Source: Dyella sp. RRB7 (lineage in GTDB: Bacteria > Pseudomonadota > Gammaproteobacteria > Xanthomonadales > Rhodanobacteraceae). Taken from it: DNA of 64,000 nt. Where the stretch lies: positions 434,001 to 498,000 of the forward strand of contig NZ_JAKWJS010000001.1 of the NCBI RefSeq assembly GCF_022761115.1, given 5' to 3'. Every line of letters starts with the position of its first letter. Position 1 is the first letter of the stretch. Position numbers and translations under genes: made by a program. Positions 39,300 through 48,193 of the stretch are shown here, piece by piece. The notes under the pieces were generated by a model that was not told where the DNA came from, ran no database searches, and saw only the letters and a list, made by a program, of their open reading frames with translations.

Positions 39300-39376
39300 T
39301 CCCGCGACCGTCGATGACGACCGTGCCGGATCACCGGCATCCCGGCGAAGCGATCACCCGCGTGCATGTGGAAACC

Positions 39377-40303
39377 TCAGCCGTCGCGGTGGGCCAACGC
39401 GTAGTCGATCGATGCACGCACCGCCGCCACCTGGGCGTCGTTGCACTGCTGCGGCGTGGCGTGCGGGCTGTCGGGGTAGACCTCGGTGGTGGTCGCATAG
39501 CGTGCGTTGGTAATGCCCGCGCACAGGCCCCACTGCTTCACCGGGAACTTGATGACACCCGGCAGCAGCAGCGGTGATCCGATGATTTCGCCATGGGCAT
39601 CGGCCGCGGCGATATGGGTCACCTTGGCCACCGCCTCGATCACCGAGCGCTGGAACTCGGGCTGGGGATGCTCGATATCGTCGACCAGATAGAAGCCATC
39701 GGGAATCTCGCCGGGCACGAAGTCCTTGCCATCGCGGGCGGCCAGCGCCGGGCGGAATTCCGACTCGTCCGAATCGGTGGTCTCGTGCAGGTCGATATGC
39801 ATCAGCACACGATCGCGCAGCGGCTCCAGCAGGTCCACCAGCGCCGCCGATTCGCCGGCCGGACTGTGCTTGCGGAAATTGCGATTGGGATCGAGTGCGT
39901 CGGGGTTCCAGCGATGGATTCGCTCGTAAGCCCACGGACTGACACAGGGCACCACCAACAGGTTGGCTCGACCGACATAGTCTTGCGCATGCTGCTGGAC
40001 GAACTGCAGCGCGCCATGCACACCGCTGGTTTCGTAGCCATGCACACCGCCCGTCACCAGCAAGACGGGCAAGTCCTCGCGCCAGTCGCGGCTGCGAATG
40101 GCCAGCAACGGATAGTGTTCAGCGCCATAGTCAAGCGCCCCATACTCGACCACGTCGAACCGTTCGCGGAACCGCTCGATCACGCTCAAGACGTCTTGTG
40201 CATAGCTGCGCTGCTTCACCTGCCGCGCAAGCCATGCCTCACGCTCCGCCGCGCCCCAAGCCTGTCCGGGTATGCCGATGGGATAGAAAGCGTGGCTGCT
40301 CAT
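39377..40303 (-). CDS. M14 family metallopeptidase
   Basis: A protein of 308 residues with the zinc motif GGVHGYETSG (HxxE) and second zinc His in MHIDLHETTD, plus the catalytic and substrate-binding DPNRNFRKHSPAG (Arg/Asn binding) and LLPGVIKFPVKQW. This is the carboxypeptidase/succinylglutamate-desuccinylase-like group of M14; the fold suggests removal of a C-terminal residue or an N-acyl group. The protein lacks a signal peptide, so it is cytoplasmic. It is convergent with msrA and separated from the upstream M1 aminopeptidase gene by a terminator. Confidence 0.88.
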   Translation of the reverse strand: MSSHAFYPIGIPGQAWGAAEREAWLARQVKQRSYAQDVLSVIERFRERFDVVEYGALDYGAEHYPLLAIRSRDWREDLPVLLVTGGVHGYETSGVHGALQFVQQHAQDYVGRANLLVVPCVSPWAYERIHRWNPDALDPNRNFRKHSPAGESAALVDLLEPLRDRVLMHIDLHETTDSDESEFRPALAARDGKDFVPGEIPDGFYLVDDIEHPQPEFQRSVIEAVAKVTHIAAADAHGEIIGSPLLLPGVIKFPVKQWGLCAGITNARYATTTEVYPDSPHATPQQCNDAQVAAVRASIDYALAHRDG

Positions 40304-40421
40304 GCGGACGTCATCGTGGTGGAATGGTCGTACTTTACCATTCGCACCACGCGCAGACCGCGACCGGCACCAGGGCGGTAACCCCTATCGGCCGCACTGC
40401 GCACCAGCGCCATAACGGCCA

Positions 40422-40451
40422 AACGCCGGGCGACTCGCATCGCCCGGCGTT
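40422..40451 (-). terminator. Terminator of the M1 aminopeptidase gene
   Basis: A perfect 12-bp stem, AACGCCGGGCGA/TCGCCCGGCGTT, with loop CTCGCA, 54 nt after the M1 gene's stop on the minus strand. On that strand a short TTT follows, so it looks like an intrinsic terminator, though weak in U content. Confidence 0.7.
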
Positions 40452-40505
40452 CCTTGTTGCGGCCGGATGGCCGGTGACTGACCGGCCAACATCGGGATCA
40501 ACCGA

Positions 40506-43178
40506 TCACGGCGCCTGCTGCTTGTCCTTCAGGGCCGAGCACAGCACGGTGGCTTCGCTGGCCTGCGCCAGGCCGCGCTCGGCACCGCTGATGCCCTTGG
40601 CGCGGTCCTTGAAGAACGACTGCAGGCGATCGGCTTCGTCCTGCGAGCAGCCACCGCCACCGATCAGGCCGGGCAGCTGGCCGCCGGCGAAGCTGCCGGT
40701 GCGTTCCACGATCCTGTCGTAATTTGTGGTGGCCCACTGCCACGAGGCGTCGCGCTGCTCGCGCGTGTCGCGGCCGCCGCGCAGCAGCATGGCCATCTCG
40801 CCCACCTTCACCTTCTTGTCGAGGGCGAAGCTGCGCACCTGGTTGGCCAGCGCCGGATCATTCACTTCGCTCAAGCCGCCAAGCATGGCGTTGCGCATGG
40901 CCGGGTCGCTGGTCTGCGGCAGTTCGGCGATAAGTGCATCGACGGCCGGCTTGCCACGTTCCTGCACGGCCACGCCCAGGGCGACGCCGAGCAGGTCCGG
41001 ATCGGCCGCACCCAGGTCGAGACGACCATCCGCCTTGCGCTTGAGGGCGGCGTCACCCTGCTTGAGCAGCTCCGCGCGCACCTGCGGCACGTTGACGACC
41101 AGGGCCAGCTCGTCGGCAAGCGTGTTGCGCAGCAGCGAATCGCTGTCCGCCTCACCCGGCTTGCGGTGGTAACCCAGCTGCGTCAGGCGCGGCAGGTAAG
41201 CATCCGTCGCCCATGCGGCCAACCCGGCGCGCTGCGCGCCGGTCTGCGCGAGGTTGTGATAGATCCAGTTGAAGCTGCCCAGCGGCGCGGTGGCCACCTC
41301 GCGGGTCTTGGACGACGTAAGCGGCTTGAGCGCGGCGAGCACGTCGCCCGCGTCGAGGTCGCCATGCTTGAAGCTGGCGTATACCGCATCGGCGTAGGCC
41401 AGTTGCTCGGCATCATCGAGCTTGCCGATCTGCTGGCCGAGCCTGGCCAGGTCGTCCTTGGCCATGGCGAAGCGGTAGTAGCCGCTGCCGTTGGCGTTGG
41501 GCAGCACCCAGGTCGGGTTGCTGGCGCCGTCGAGCACCATGGAACCCTGCGCCTTGTCGAGCAGTTCGCAACTCACCTTGCTGCCATCGGCGGTGCCGTA
41601 GCGCACGCACATCGGCACGCCCCACACCTGCTTGTCGTCGCCCTTGCTGCCGACGGGAAGATAGCGGCTCTGGCTAAGCTGCAACACGGTCTTGCCGCCT
41701 TGCTGGGTCAGCTTGGTCTGCACATACGGCACGCCCGGCTGATTGAGGAAGCTCTTGAAGGCCAGCTTGAAATCGTTGCCCTTGTCGGCGGCCTTGGCGA
41801 TGGCGTCGATCAGGTCATCGGCGGTGGCGTTGCCGAACTTGTGCTCCTGGATGTACGCACGCATGCCCTGCTGGAACGTCGATTCGCCGACGTAGCCTTC
41901 GAACATGCCCAGCACCGCGGCGCCCTTCTGGTAGGTGATGCCGTCGAACGCGGTCTCGATGTCGCCATTGCCGGTGATCGGCTGGCGGATCTTGCGCGTG
42001 GTGACCAGGCTGTCGCCGTTCATCGCGCCCTGGGCGCCGCGCACGCGGTCGAGGTCGGCGCGGTATTCCGGATGCACCTTCTGGGTGACCTTCTGCTGCA
42101 TCCAGGTGGCGAACGCCTCGTTGAGCCATAGGTCGTCCCACCAGGCCAGCGTCACGGTGTCGCCGGTCCACTGGTGCGCCAGCTCGTGCGCGGTAACGTT
42201 GAACGAACCGCGCACGTAGTTGGCCGGGGAATCGGGATCGAGCAGCAACAGCCAGTCGCGGAAGGTGACCAGGCCGGGGTTCTCCATCGCGCCGGCGGAG
42301 AAGTCCGGCGCGGCCAGCAGGTCGAGCTTGTCCCACGGGTAACCGAAGCCGTAGTAGTCCTCCAGCGTGTGGATGATGCTCGGCGTTTCGCCCAGCACGT
42401 GCTGCATGCGATGGCCTTCGCCCTTGGCGGCGATGCCGCGCAACTCAAGCGCCTGCGTGCGATACGGCGTCGGCGAAATGTCCGGGCCCTTCACCACGTC
42501 CCACGGGCCCACGCCAAACGCCACCAGATAGGTCGGCAGCGGCTTGGTGGTGGAGAAGGTCAGCGTCTTCCAGCCGTCGCCAGCGGCCTCTTCCTTCACC
42601 TGCTTGGTATTGGCCACGCCCACTTCGTCGTTGGGAATGGTCAGGCGAATATCGAACGGGGTCTTGAAGCCGGGTTCATCGAAACCGGGGAACGCATAGC
42701 GCGCGCTGATCGGTTCCATCTGCGTCATCGCATACGGCTGGCCTTCGTGGCTTACCTTGTACAGGCCCTGCAGCTGCTGGTTGAGCGGCGCGGCGTACTC
42801 GATGGCGACGGTCAGTTCCTGCGGCGCGAGCTTGCCGCCGAGATCGATGCGGACTACGCCCTCTTCCGGCGCCACTTCCTCGTACTTGCCCGCATGCGTC
42901 TTGCCGGCGGCATCCGTCACGGTGACCTTGCCCACCGTCAGGTCGCGACCATGCAGCCACAGATGGTCGGAGGCCTGGGTCAGCTTCAGCTTGATCACCG
43001 TGGTGCCGGTGAAATCCTGCTGGCGCGGATCGACCTTGAAGGCGAGCTGGTAGGACTCCGGACGGGCCCAGCCGGGCAGCTTGCCATGCGGCTGGTCATT
43101 GGCGACGGGAGCGGCCAGCGCCGCGCCACAGCAGGCGGCAAGGGCGGTAAGTACGAGTGGGCGGACGAAATGGCGCAT
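40506..43178 (-). CDS. M1 family aminopeptidase, exported
   Basis: A protein of 890 residues from ATG 43178, which opens on a signal peptide (MRHFVRPLVLTALAACCGAALA). M1 motifs are complete: the exopeptidase GAMENPG and the zinc HELAHQWTGDTVTLAWWDDLWLNEAF (HExxH-x18-E). A C-terminal ERAP1-like helical domain follows. It releases N-terminal residues from peptides in the periplasm or outside. The frame is open to 43325, but that extension has no signal peptide and covers the oxyR control region. It is divergent from oxyR. Confidence 0.95.
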   Translation of the reverse strand: MRHFVRPLVLTALAACCGAALAAPVANDQPHGKLPGWARPESYQLAFKVDPRQQDFTGTTVIKLKLTQASDHLWLHGRDLTVGKVTVTDAAGKTHAGKYEEVAPEEGVVRIDLGGKLAPQELTVAIEYAAPLNQQLQGLYKVSHEGQPYAMTQMEPISARYAFPGFDEPGFKTPFDIRLTIPNDEVGVANTKQVKEEAAGDGWKTLTFSTTKPLPTYLVAFGVGPWDVVKGPDISPTPYRTQALELRGIAAKGEGHRMQHVLGETPSIIHTLEDYYGFGYPWDKLDLLAAPDFSAGAMENPGLVTFRDWLLLLDPDSPANYVRGSFNVTAHELAHQWTGDTVTLAWWDDLWLNEAFATWMQQKVTQKVHPEYRADLDRVRGAQGAMNGDSLVTTRKIRQPITGNGDIETAFDGITYQKGAAVLGMFEGYVGESTFQQGMRAYIQEHKFGNATADDLIDAIAKAADKGNDFKLAFKSFLNQPGVPYVQTKLTQQGGKTVLQLSQSRYLPVGSKGDDKQVWGVPMCVRYGTADGSKVSCELLDKAQGSMVLDGASNPTWVLPNANGSGYYRFAMAKDDLARLGQQIGKLDDAEQLAYADAVYASFKHGDLDAGDVLAALKPLTSSKTREVATAPLGSFNWIYHNLAQTGAQRAGLAAWATDAYLPRLTQLGYHRKPGEADSDSLLRNTLADELALVVNVPQVRAELLKQGDAALKRKADGRLDLGAADPDLLGVALGVAVQERGKPAVDALIAELPQTSDPAMRNAMLGGLSEVNDPALANQVRSFALDKKVKVGEMAMLLRGGRDTREQRDASWQWATTNYDRIVERTGSFAGGQLPGLIGGGGCSQDEADRLQSFFKDRAKGISGAERGLAQASEATVLCSALKDKQQAP

Positions 43179-43317
43179 GCGGCGAAGCTTCCCCTGGGGA
43201 CAAAAGACCCCCCAAGCTAGGTGCACCCATGACGGATGACCCAGTGCCATAAGACATGGAGCCGCCCGGCGGCGGCGCCCGGGCACATTGTCCGCACCGA
43301 TGATTAGCCCCATTATG

Positions 43318-43332
43318 ATAGGCATGAACTAT
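43318..43332. promoter_or_regulatory. Putative OxyR-binding site
   Basis: ATAG-N7-CTAT (ATAG 43318-43321, CTAT 43329-43332) matches the half of the OxyR consensus ATAG-N7-CTAT-N7-ATAG-N7-CTAT. The outer half-sites are weak here. The site lies 24 bp upstream of the oxyR ATG, suited to autoregulation, and in the promoter gap of the divergent aminopeptidase. Confidence 0.6.
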
Positions 43333-43355
43333 CAATCTACTGGGGCCGTGTTCCC

Positions 43356-44300
43356 ATGAACCTGCGTGACCTGCACTACCTGGTGGCCCTGGCCGAGCAT
43401 CGGCATTTTGGCCGTGCCGCCGAAGCCAGCTTCGTCAGCCAGCCCACGCTCTCCACCCAGATCAAGAAACTCGAAGACGAACTGGGCGTGGCGCTGGTCG
43501 AGCGCACGCCGCGCAAGGTACTGCTCACCGAAACCGGCCGCGAGATCGCCCGCCGCGCGCGTGGCGTGCTGTCCGAGATCGACGAGATCAAGGCCATCGC
43601 CCAGCGTACGCGCGATCCCGAGTCCGGCACGCTGCGCCTGGGCATCTTCCCCACCCTCGGGCCTTACCTGCTGCCACACCTGGTGCCGCTGGTGCGCAAG
43701 CACTTTCCACGGCTGGAACTGCTGCTGGTGGAGGAAAAAACCGAACAGGTGGTGAAGATGCTGCGCGAGGGGGCACTGGATGTCGGCGTGCTTGCGCTGC
43801 CGCTGCACGAAGACAGCCTGCACGCCGAATTTCTGTTCGAAGAGCCGTTCGTACTTGCCGTACCCGAAAGTCATCCGCTGGCTCACCACAACAAACGCCT
43901 CAAGCTGGATGACCTGGAAGATGAAAGCCTGTTGCTGCTGGAGGACGGCCACTGCATGCGCGACCAGGCGCTGGAAGTCTGCCAGCTGGCGGGCGCGGGC
44001 GAGCGTTCGGGCTTTCGCGCCACCAGCCTGGAAACCCTGCGCCAGATGGTCGCCGCCAACGTGGGCATCACGCTGTTGCCGACGCTGGCGATCAAGCCGC
44101 CGGTGGCCCGCACCGACAACGTGCATCTGCTGGAATTTGCCGGTCACGCACCGAGCCGGCGCCTTGCGCTGGTGTGGCGCAAGAGCTCGTCGCTGGGCGT
44201 CTTTCTCGAACGCTTCGCCGAAGTGATCCGAAGCCTGCCGGCCGAGCTGCTGCAGCCACGGCTGGGCGAGCCCATGGTTGCCGCCACGGACAAGCGCTGA
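43356..44300 (+). CDS. oxyR: Hydrogen-peroxide sensor/regulator OxyR
   Basis: A protein of 314 residues, LysR family. The winged helix is N-terminal (LHYLVALAEHRHFGRAAEASFVSQPTLSTQIKKLEDELGVALVER). It has OxyR's redox pair in LLLEDGHCMRDQALEVCQL: two Cys nine residues apart, as Cys199 and Cys208. Oxidation to a disulphide turns on target genes (known). A half-site for OxyR stands just upstream. The GHCMRDQ motif separates it from ordinary LysR regulators. Neighbours are an aminopeptidase and apt, not the catalase or AhpC genes usually found beside it in Xanthomonas. Confidence 0.97.
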   Translation: MNLRDLHYLVALAEHRHFGRAAEASFVSQPTLSTQIKKLEDELGVALVERTPRKVLLTETGREIARRARGVLSEIDEIKAIAQRTRDPESGTLRLGIFPTLGPYLLPHLVPLVRKHFPRLELLLVEEKTEQVVKMLREGALDVGVLALPLHEDSLHAEFLFEEPFVLAVPESHPLAHHNKRLKLDDLEDESLLLLEDGHCMRDQALEVCQLAGAGERSGFRATSLETLRQMVAANVGITLLPTLAIKPPVARTDNVHLLEFAGHAPSRRLALVWRKSSSLGVFLERFAEVIRSLPAELLQPRLGEPMVAATDKR

Positions 44301-44366
44301 TCGCCAGCCGAACCTAAGGCGCCGACACCAAGCCAAGGGATATCCAAGTCTCGCGGAGACGCGGCA

Positions 44367-44897
44367 TCAGTAACGCAGCAACGCTTCCAGCGGCGTATCA
44401 CCCTGCCAACGGGCGCGGCCCTGCAAGGCCGCCAGCTCGATCACCACGCTGGCGCCCACCAGCGCGCCGCCGAGCTTCTCCACCAAGGCGCGCGCCGCCG
44501 CCATCGTGCCACCCGTGGCCAGCACGTCATCGACGATCAGGGTTCTTTCGCCCGGACGCAGCGCATCATTGCGCGCCTCCAGCCGATCCACCCCGTATTC
44601 CAGCTGATAGTCCACCGCAACCACCGGCGGCGGCAGCTTGTCGGGTTTGCGCAGCGGCACGAAACCGGCGTGCAGCTTCTGCGCCAACGCCGCGCCAAAA
44701 ATAAAGCCACGGGACTCGATACCGCATACCGCCTGCACCTCGCTGCCCTGCCACGGCTCGGCCAGGGCATCCACGCAACGGGCGAAACTGCCGGCATCGG
44801 CCAACAGCGGCGTGATATCGCGAAACACGATGCCCGGCTGGGGGAAGTCCGGTACGGCGCGGATCAGCGCCTGGATCTGTCGCAGGGAAGTTTCCAA
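44367..44897 (-). CDS. apt: Adenine phosphoribosyltransferase
   Basis: A protein of 176 residues if it starts at TTG 44897, the start giving the usual family length. A weak GGAGCAAGG precedes it; the frame is also open to an ATG at 45023, which adds residues not typical of the family. It has the signature PDFPQPGIVFRDITPLLAD, and ESRGFIFGAALA and RKPDKLPPPVVA. The PRPP loop is LIVDDVLATGGTMAAA. It makes AMP from adenine and PRPP in purine salvage, in the cytoplasm. It is convergent with oxyR. Confidence 0.94.
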   Translation of the reverse strand: METSLRQIQALIRAVPDFPQPGIVFRDITPLLADAGSFARCVDALAEPWQGSEVQAVCGIESRGFIFGAALAQKLHAGFVPLRKPDKLPPPVVAVDYQLEYGVDRLEARNDALRPGERTLIVDDVLATGGTMAAARALVEKLGGALVGASVVIELAALQGRARWQGDTPLEALLRY

Positions 44898-44976
44898 TGG
44901 CCTTGCTCCGTCGCCCTTGCACGGGGGCGCTATGCGGCCCGCAGGATAGCGCGCGGGCTCGGTGCTGGCGCCAGGC

Positions 44977-45255
44977 TCAGCAAAAAGCGGGGTATGGCGC
45001 GTCGGGATCCTCGTCCGATTCACCGATGGCCAGCCGGGCCTCCATCAAGTCGCGCTCCACTTCACGCACGACCTGCTCGGCCGCCGCCAGGCTTGCCTCG
45101 GGCACCAGCACCGCCACATAGTCCAGCGCCGGCAGCTGCCCAACAGCGCCGGTGAGGTATTCGCCCGAGACAAAGGCCGGGATCTCCGCGCGCTCCAGCG
45201 CGTCCTTCACCAGATGGGCGTCGATCAGGGTTTCAGCTCGGTAGGCGATGCGCAT
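44977..45255 (-). CDS. DUF2007 family protein
   Basis: A protein of 92 residues: MRIAYRAETLIDAHLVKDALERAEIPAFVSGEYLTGAVGQLPA, then a VAVLVPEASLAAAEQVVREVE strand-helix. This is the DUF2007 (putative signal-transducing, PII-like fold) family pattern: N-terminal strand, helix with a substrate-gated loop and a second beta-alpha. No function is established. It lies about 80 bp from apt on the same strand. The ATG at 45255 begins the conserved part, so the start is well supported. Confidence 0.85.
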   Translation of the reverse strand: MRIAYRAETLIDAHLVKDALERAEIPAFVSGEYLTGAVGQLPALDYVAVLVPEASLAAAEQVVREVERDLMEARLAIGESDEDPDAPYPAFC

Positions 45256-45349
45256 GGGGGCACGCTAGCGCTGTGGGGGGCGGGGGGCAAGTTTTTGCCC
45301 GAAGGGTGGTTGCATGGGGGCTTGGCGACTGTTTGTCTGGTTGTGGTGT

Positions 45350-45970
45350 TGACGCCAGGTTGCCGCCTGCGCGGCGGGCGTTTCGACCTCCTGCCGGAGG
45401 CCGAGTCACTTCTCTTTGCTGGCCCAAAGAGAAGTAACCCAGAGAAATGGCCTGAAAGGCCAGGGCTCGTAGCGTTGCGAGGAATACAGGCCGGAACGGT
45501 CTCTGGGGTTTCGTTGCGGGACGCCTTCGCCGCTACACAGCGGTGAGACCATAGGGCTGCGCAAAGCGCCGCCGCGCTGAGGGCTTAAAGCCGGTGTGGC
45601 GGCGTTGATGGGTCGCTATAGCTCCCGAAGGTGGCGGTATCTATGGTTATAACCGCCACTGAGGCTAGATTGGCCCCTCACCCCAACCCTCTCCCCGGAG
45701 GGGAGAGGGAGCCAAGACGTGAAGCGCGCCGCTTTAAGTCCTCAGCGCGGCGGCGCGTTGCGCAGCCCTATGGTCTCACCGCTGTGTAGCGGCGGAGGTT
45801 GTCCCGCAGCGAACTGCCTCAAGCGTTCGGGCTTTTCCCCACCCGATGCTGCCAGCTCTTCCGGCCATTTTCTTTGGGTTACTTTTCTTTTGGGCCAGCA
45901 AAAGAAAAGTGACTCGGCCTCCGGTAGGAGGGCGAAACGCACGCCGCGTAGGCGGCACCCTGGCGATCAC
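45350..45970. repeat. Large imperfect inverted repeat, about 620 bp
   Basis: Two arms face each other around a short spacer. The outer arms, about 45361-45452 and 45863-45955, carry CGAGTCACTTCTCTTTGCTGG and its reverse complement. The inner arms, 45530-45591 and 45731-45792, are 62 nt with about two mismatches (GCTACACAGCGGTGAGACC). Intervening segments match less well. The ~140-bp centre contains a hairpin. No transposase frame or target duplication is visible; open frames inside are repeat-derived. Related sequence is common between genes in Xanthomonadales. It fills most of the 868-bp gap between the DUF2007 gene and the signalling cluster. Confidence 0.8.
45687..45709. repeat. Hairpin at the centre of the inverted repeat
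   Basis: A perfect 10-bp stem, CCCTCTCCCC/GGGGAGAGGG, around a GGA loop, preceded by CCCAA. It resembles the short purine-pyrimidine hairpins dispersed through Xanthomonadales genomes. Confidence 0.6.
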
Positions 45971-46123
45971 GCCAACAAAAGCGACAGCCCCTGGGTGACT
46001 CGCTACGCTCGCCCCTGCGGGGCCGCCCTTCGGGCGTTCTGTGCGCTCCGCGCTTGCTCTGCTTTCGCAAGGATGACGATCAAAAGCGCTGGCCTAGCCG
46101 ACACCAAAATTGAGCCCCCCCCT
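45971..46123. other. Repeat-derived intergenic tail
   Basis: Continues the repeat family beyond the inverted arms: short GC-rich hairpins such as GCCCTGCGGGGC and GCCCTTCGGGC, and a poly-C run near 46113. No gene was seen. Confidence 0.4.
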
Positions 46124-47704
46124 CTAAACCGGCCCCTCCGGCAATTGCCCCGCCGCACTCGTCTCCAGCGCCTCGCGTACCGTCCGCAACAGCTTTTGCG
46201 TGGAAATCGGCTTGTCGACCAGATACAGGTGCTCCATCACCGGCAGCTCATCCATGTCCGGCGGTGCGTCCGGCCGCGCCAGCAGCAGCACCGCGCGCCG
46301 GTAGCCGTGGTCGAACAGCGCGGCCAGGGTGCGTACGCCGGTGAACAGGTTCATGTCGGCGTCCAGCACGACCAGGTCGGGCACGCCCTGTGCCTCGATC
46401 CACTGCAGGGCCGCGGTGCCGCTCTGGCTGGCATGGGCCTGGTAGCCCCATGAGTCGAGCGTGTCGACCAACAGCGACAGCTGGCCGGCTTCTTCCACCA
46501 CCACCAGCACGCGTTCGGCCTCGCCCTGCAGGTTCATCTCGTCGTCCAGCTCGGCCACGTCGCTAGGCTGCTCGACCAGCGGGATATAGATGTGGAACCG
46601 GGTGCCTTGTCCGGGCTGGCTTTCCACGCGCATGACGCCGCCATGCGCGGCGACGATACGCTTGCAGGAGATCAGCCCCAGGCCGGTACCGGTGTCCTTG
46701 GTGGTGTAGAAGGGCTCGAACATGTGGCCGAGCACTTCGTCGTCCATGCCGCTGCCGCTATCGGCTACGGTCAGGCACAGGTAGTTGCCTGCCTGCGCCT
46801 CTTCGTCGGGAAGGAAAAAGGATTCCGGCAGGCTGGCCTGCGCGGTCTCTATGCGCAGGCTGCCGCCCTCGGGCATGGCCTGGATCGCATTGAGGCTGAG
46901 GTTCAACAGGCACTGCTGCAGTTCGGTGTGGTTGCCGTCGAAACTGAGTTCCGGGTCGCTCGCCTTCATTTCCAGCGTGACCGTGCGCGGCACGCTGCCC
47001 TGCAGCAGCAGGGCGAGCGCGTCGAGCAGTGCGCCGACCCGCACCTGCTCGGCGCGCCGCGCGCCGCGTGCGAAGGAGAGCATCGACTGCACCATGTCCA
47101 GGCCGCGCTTGCCGCAATCGCGCACCAGACGTCCCAGCCGCGCCAGCCGTGGATCTTCCTGGTAATCCTGCAGGCTGTCGCCGGCCAGCAACAGCGGTTG
47201 CAGCAGGTTGCGCAAGTCGTGGCTGAGGCCGCCCGCCAGCATGGCCAGGCTTTCGAAGCGCTGCGCGCGGATCAGCTCGGTCTCGGCGCGCCGGCGCGCG
47301 CGCTGGGCTTCTGCTTCACGCAAGGCACGGCGCACGGCCGAGGCCAGCCGCGCCGGGTTCTGCTTGAGGATGTAGTCGGTGGCGCCGTTGCGCAGCGCCT
47401 CGATCGCCGCCTCCTCGCCCAGCGTGGCGGAAACGAAGATGAAGGGAAGATCCTGGTCGCGCTCGCGCAACAATTCGAGCGCGCGCTGGCCGGAAAAGCC
47501 GGGCATGCTGAGGTCCGACAGCACGATGTGCGGATGGAAGTCTTCCAGCACGGCCAGGTAGTCGCGCTCTTCGTCCACCAGGCGCACGTCGTAGTCGATC
47601 GCGTCGGCGTCCAGCTCCGACAGCACCAGTTCGGCATCGAGCTGGCTGTCCTCGATCTGGAGCACGCGAATCTTGGGCAATCCCCTATGCAGCCGGTCCG
47701 ACAT
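46124..47704 (-). CDS. Hybrid sensor kinase, REC-HisKA-HATPase-REC
   Basis: A protein of 526 residues. N-terminal receiver (about 12-128): IEDSQLDAE, phospho-acceptor VLSDLSMPGFSG, and ILK. A kinase core follows, with GGLSHDLRNLLQPL (His-box, H in SHDLRN) and an ATP-binding domain (SLNAIQAMPEGG, DSGSGMDDEV, FEPFYTTKDTGTGLGL). A second, weaker receiver ends it (VLDADMNLFTGV). There is no membrane segment or sensor domain, so its input likely comes through the N-terminal receiver. It lies last in a minus-strand operon of a membrane kinase, a single receiver and this hybrid; probable phosphorelay. Confidence 0.9.
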   Translation of the reverse strand: MSDRLHRGLPKIRVLQIEDSQLDAELVLSELDADAIDYDVRLVDEERDYLAVLEDFHPHIVLSDLSMPGFSGQRALELLRERDQDLPFIFVSATLGEEAAIEALRNGATDYILKQNPARLASAVRRALREAEAQRARRRAETELIRAQRFESLAMLAGGLSHDLRNLLQPLLLAGDSLQDYQEDPRLARLGRLVRDCGKRGLDMVQSMLSFARGARRAEQVRVGALLDALALLLQGSVPRTVTLEMKASDPELSFDGNHTELQQCLLNLSLNAIQAMPEGGSLRIETAQASLPESFFLPDEEAQAGNYLCLTVADSGSGMDDEVLGHMFEPFYTTKDTGTGLGLISCKRIVAAHGGVMRVESQPGQGTRFHIYIPLVEQPSDVAELDDEMNLQGEAERVLVVVEEAGQLSLLVDTLDSWGYQAHASQSGTAALQWIEAQGVPDLVVLDADMNLFTGVRTLAALFDHGYRRAVLLLARPDAPPDMDELPVMEHLYLVDKPISTQKLLRTVREALETSAAGQLPEGPV

Positions 47705-47746
47705 CTACATGCGACTCCGTTGTGGCGCATCCTGCCCCGATCGATC

Positions 47747-48193
47747 TCAACCTGACTCGGGCCCCTGGTTGAGCACGGCCCAGAACTGCCCGAGTGTACG
47801 CACCGCGTCGAAGAACTGATCCACATCGACCGGCTTGATCACATACGCATTGGCGCCGATGTCCCAGCTGCGCGCCAGGTCGCTTTCCTCGCGCGAGGAG
47901 GACAGGATCACCACCGGCACGCGTCGGAAGCGATCGTCGGCGCGCAGCTGGGTGAGTACTTCCAGGCCGCTCATGCGTGGCATCTTGATGTCCAGCAGCA
48001 CCACGGCTGGATCGATCGGCTCACGCCCGGCCCATTCGCCGCGGCAATACAGGTAATCCAGGCAGTCCACGCCATCCTCCAGGTGCACCACCGGATTGGC
48101 CAGGTTGGCCCCGGCGAGCGCATCCAGGGCCATTTCAGCATCGGCGAGACTGTCCTCGACGAGCAGGATGGTACGAATGTCGCGATGGTTCAT
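47747..48193 (-). CDS. Single-domain response regulator (Rcp1-like)
   Basis: A protein of 148 residues, receiver domain only: LLVEDSLADAEMALDAL (acidic pocket), AVVLLDIKMPRMSGLEVL (phospho-acceptor Asp), VVILSSSREESD (Thr/Ser), and AYVIKPVDVDQFF (Lys). The insertion between beta-2 and the acceptor region (YCRGEWAGREPID) resembles Rcp1-type regulators of bacteriophytochrome-like kinases. It has no output domain, so it likely shuttles phosphate between the upstream membrane kinase, whose gene it overlaps by 4 nt, and the downstream hybrid. Confidence 0.92.
   Translation of the reverse strand: MNHRDIRTILLVEDSLADAEMALDALAGANLANPVVHLEDGVDCLDYLYCRGEWAGREPIDPAVVLLDIKMPRMSGLEVLTQLRADDRFRRVPVVILSSSREESDLARSWDIGANAYVIKPVDVDQFFDAVRTLGQFWAVLNQGPESG

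Noticed and set aside
45719-46453. Plus-strand open frame containing GRRAKRTPRRRHPGDHA
   Set aside because: Its N-terminal half is a known type of spurious translation of the intergenic repeat, and the rest overlaps the hybrid kinase.
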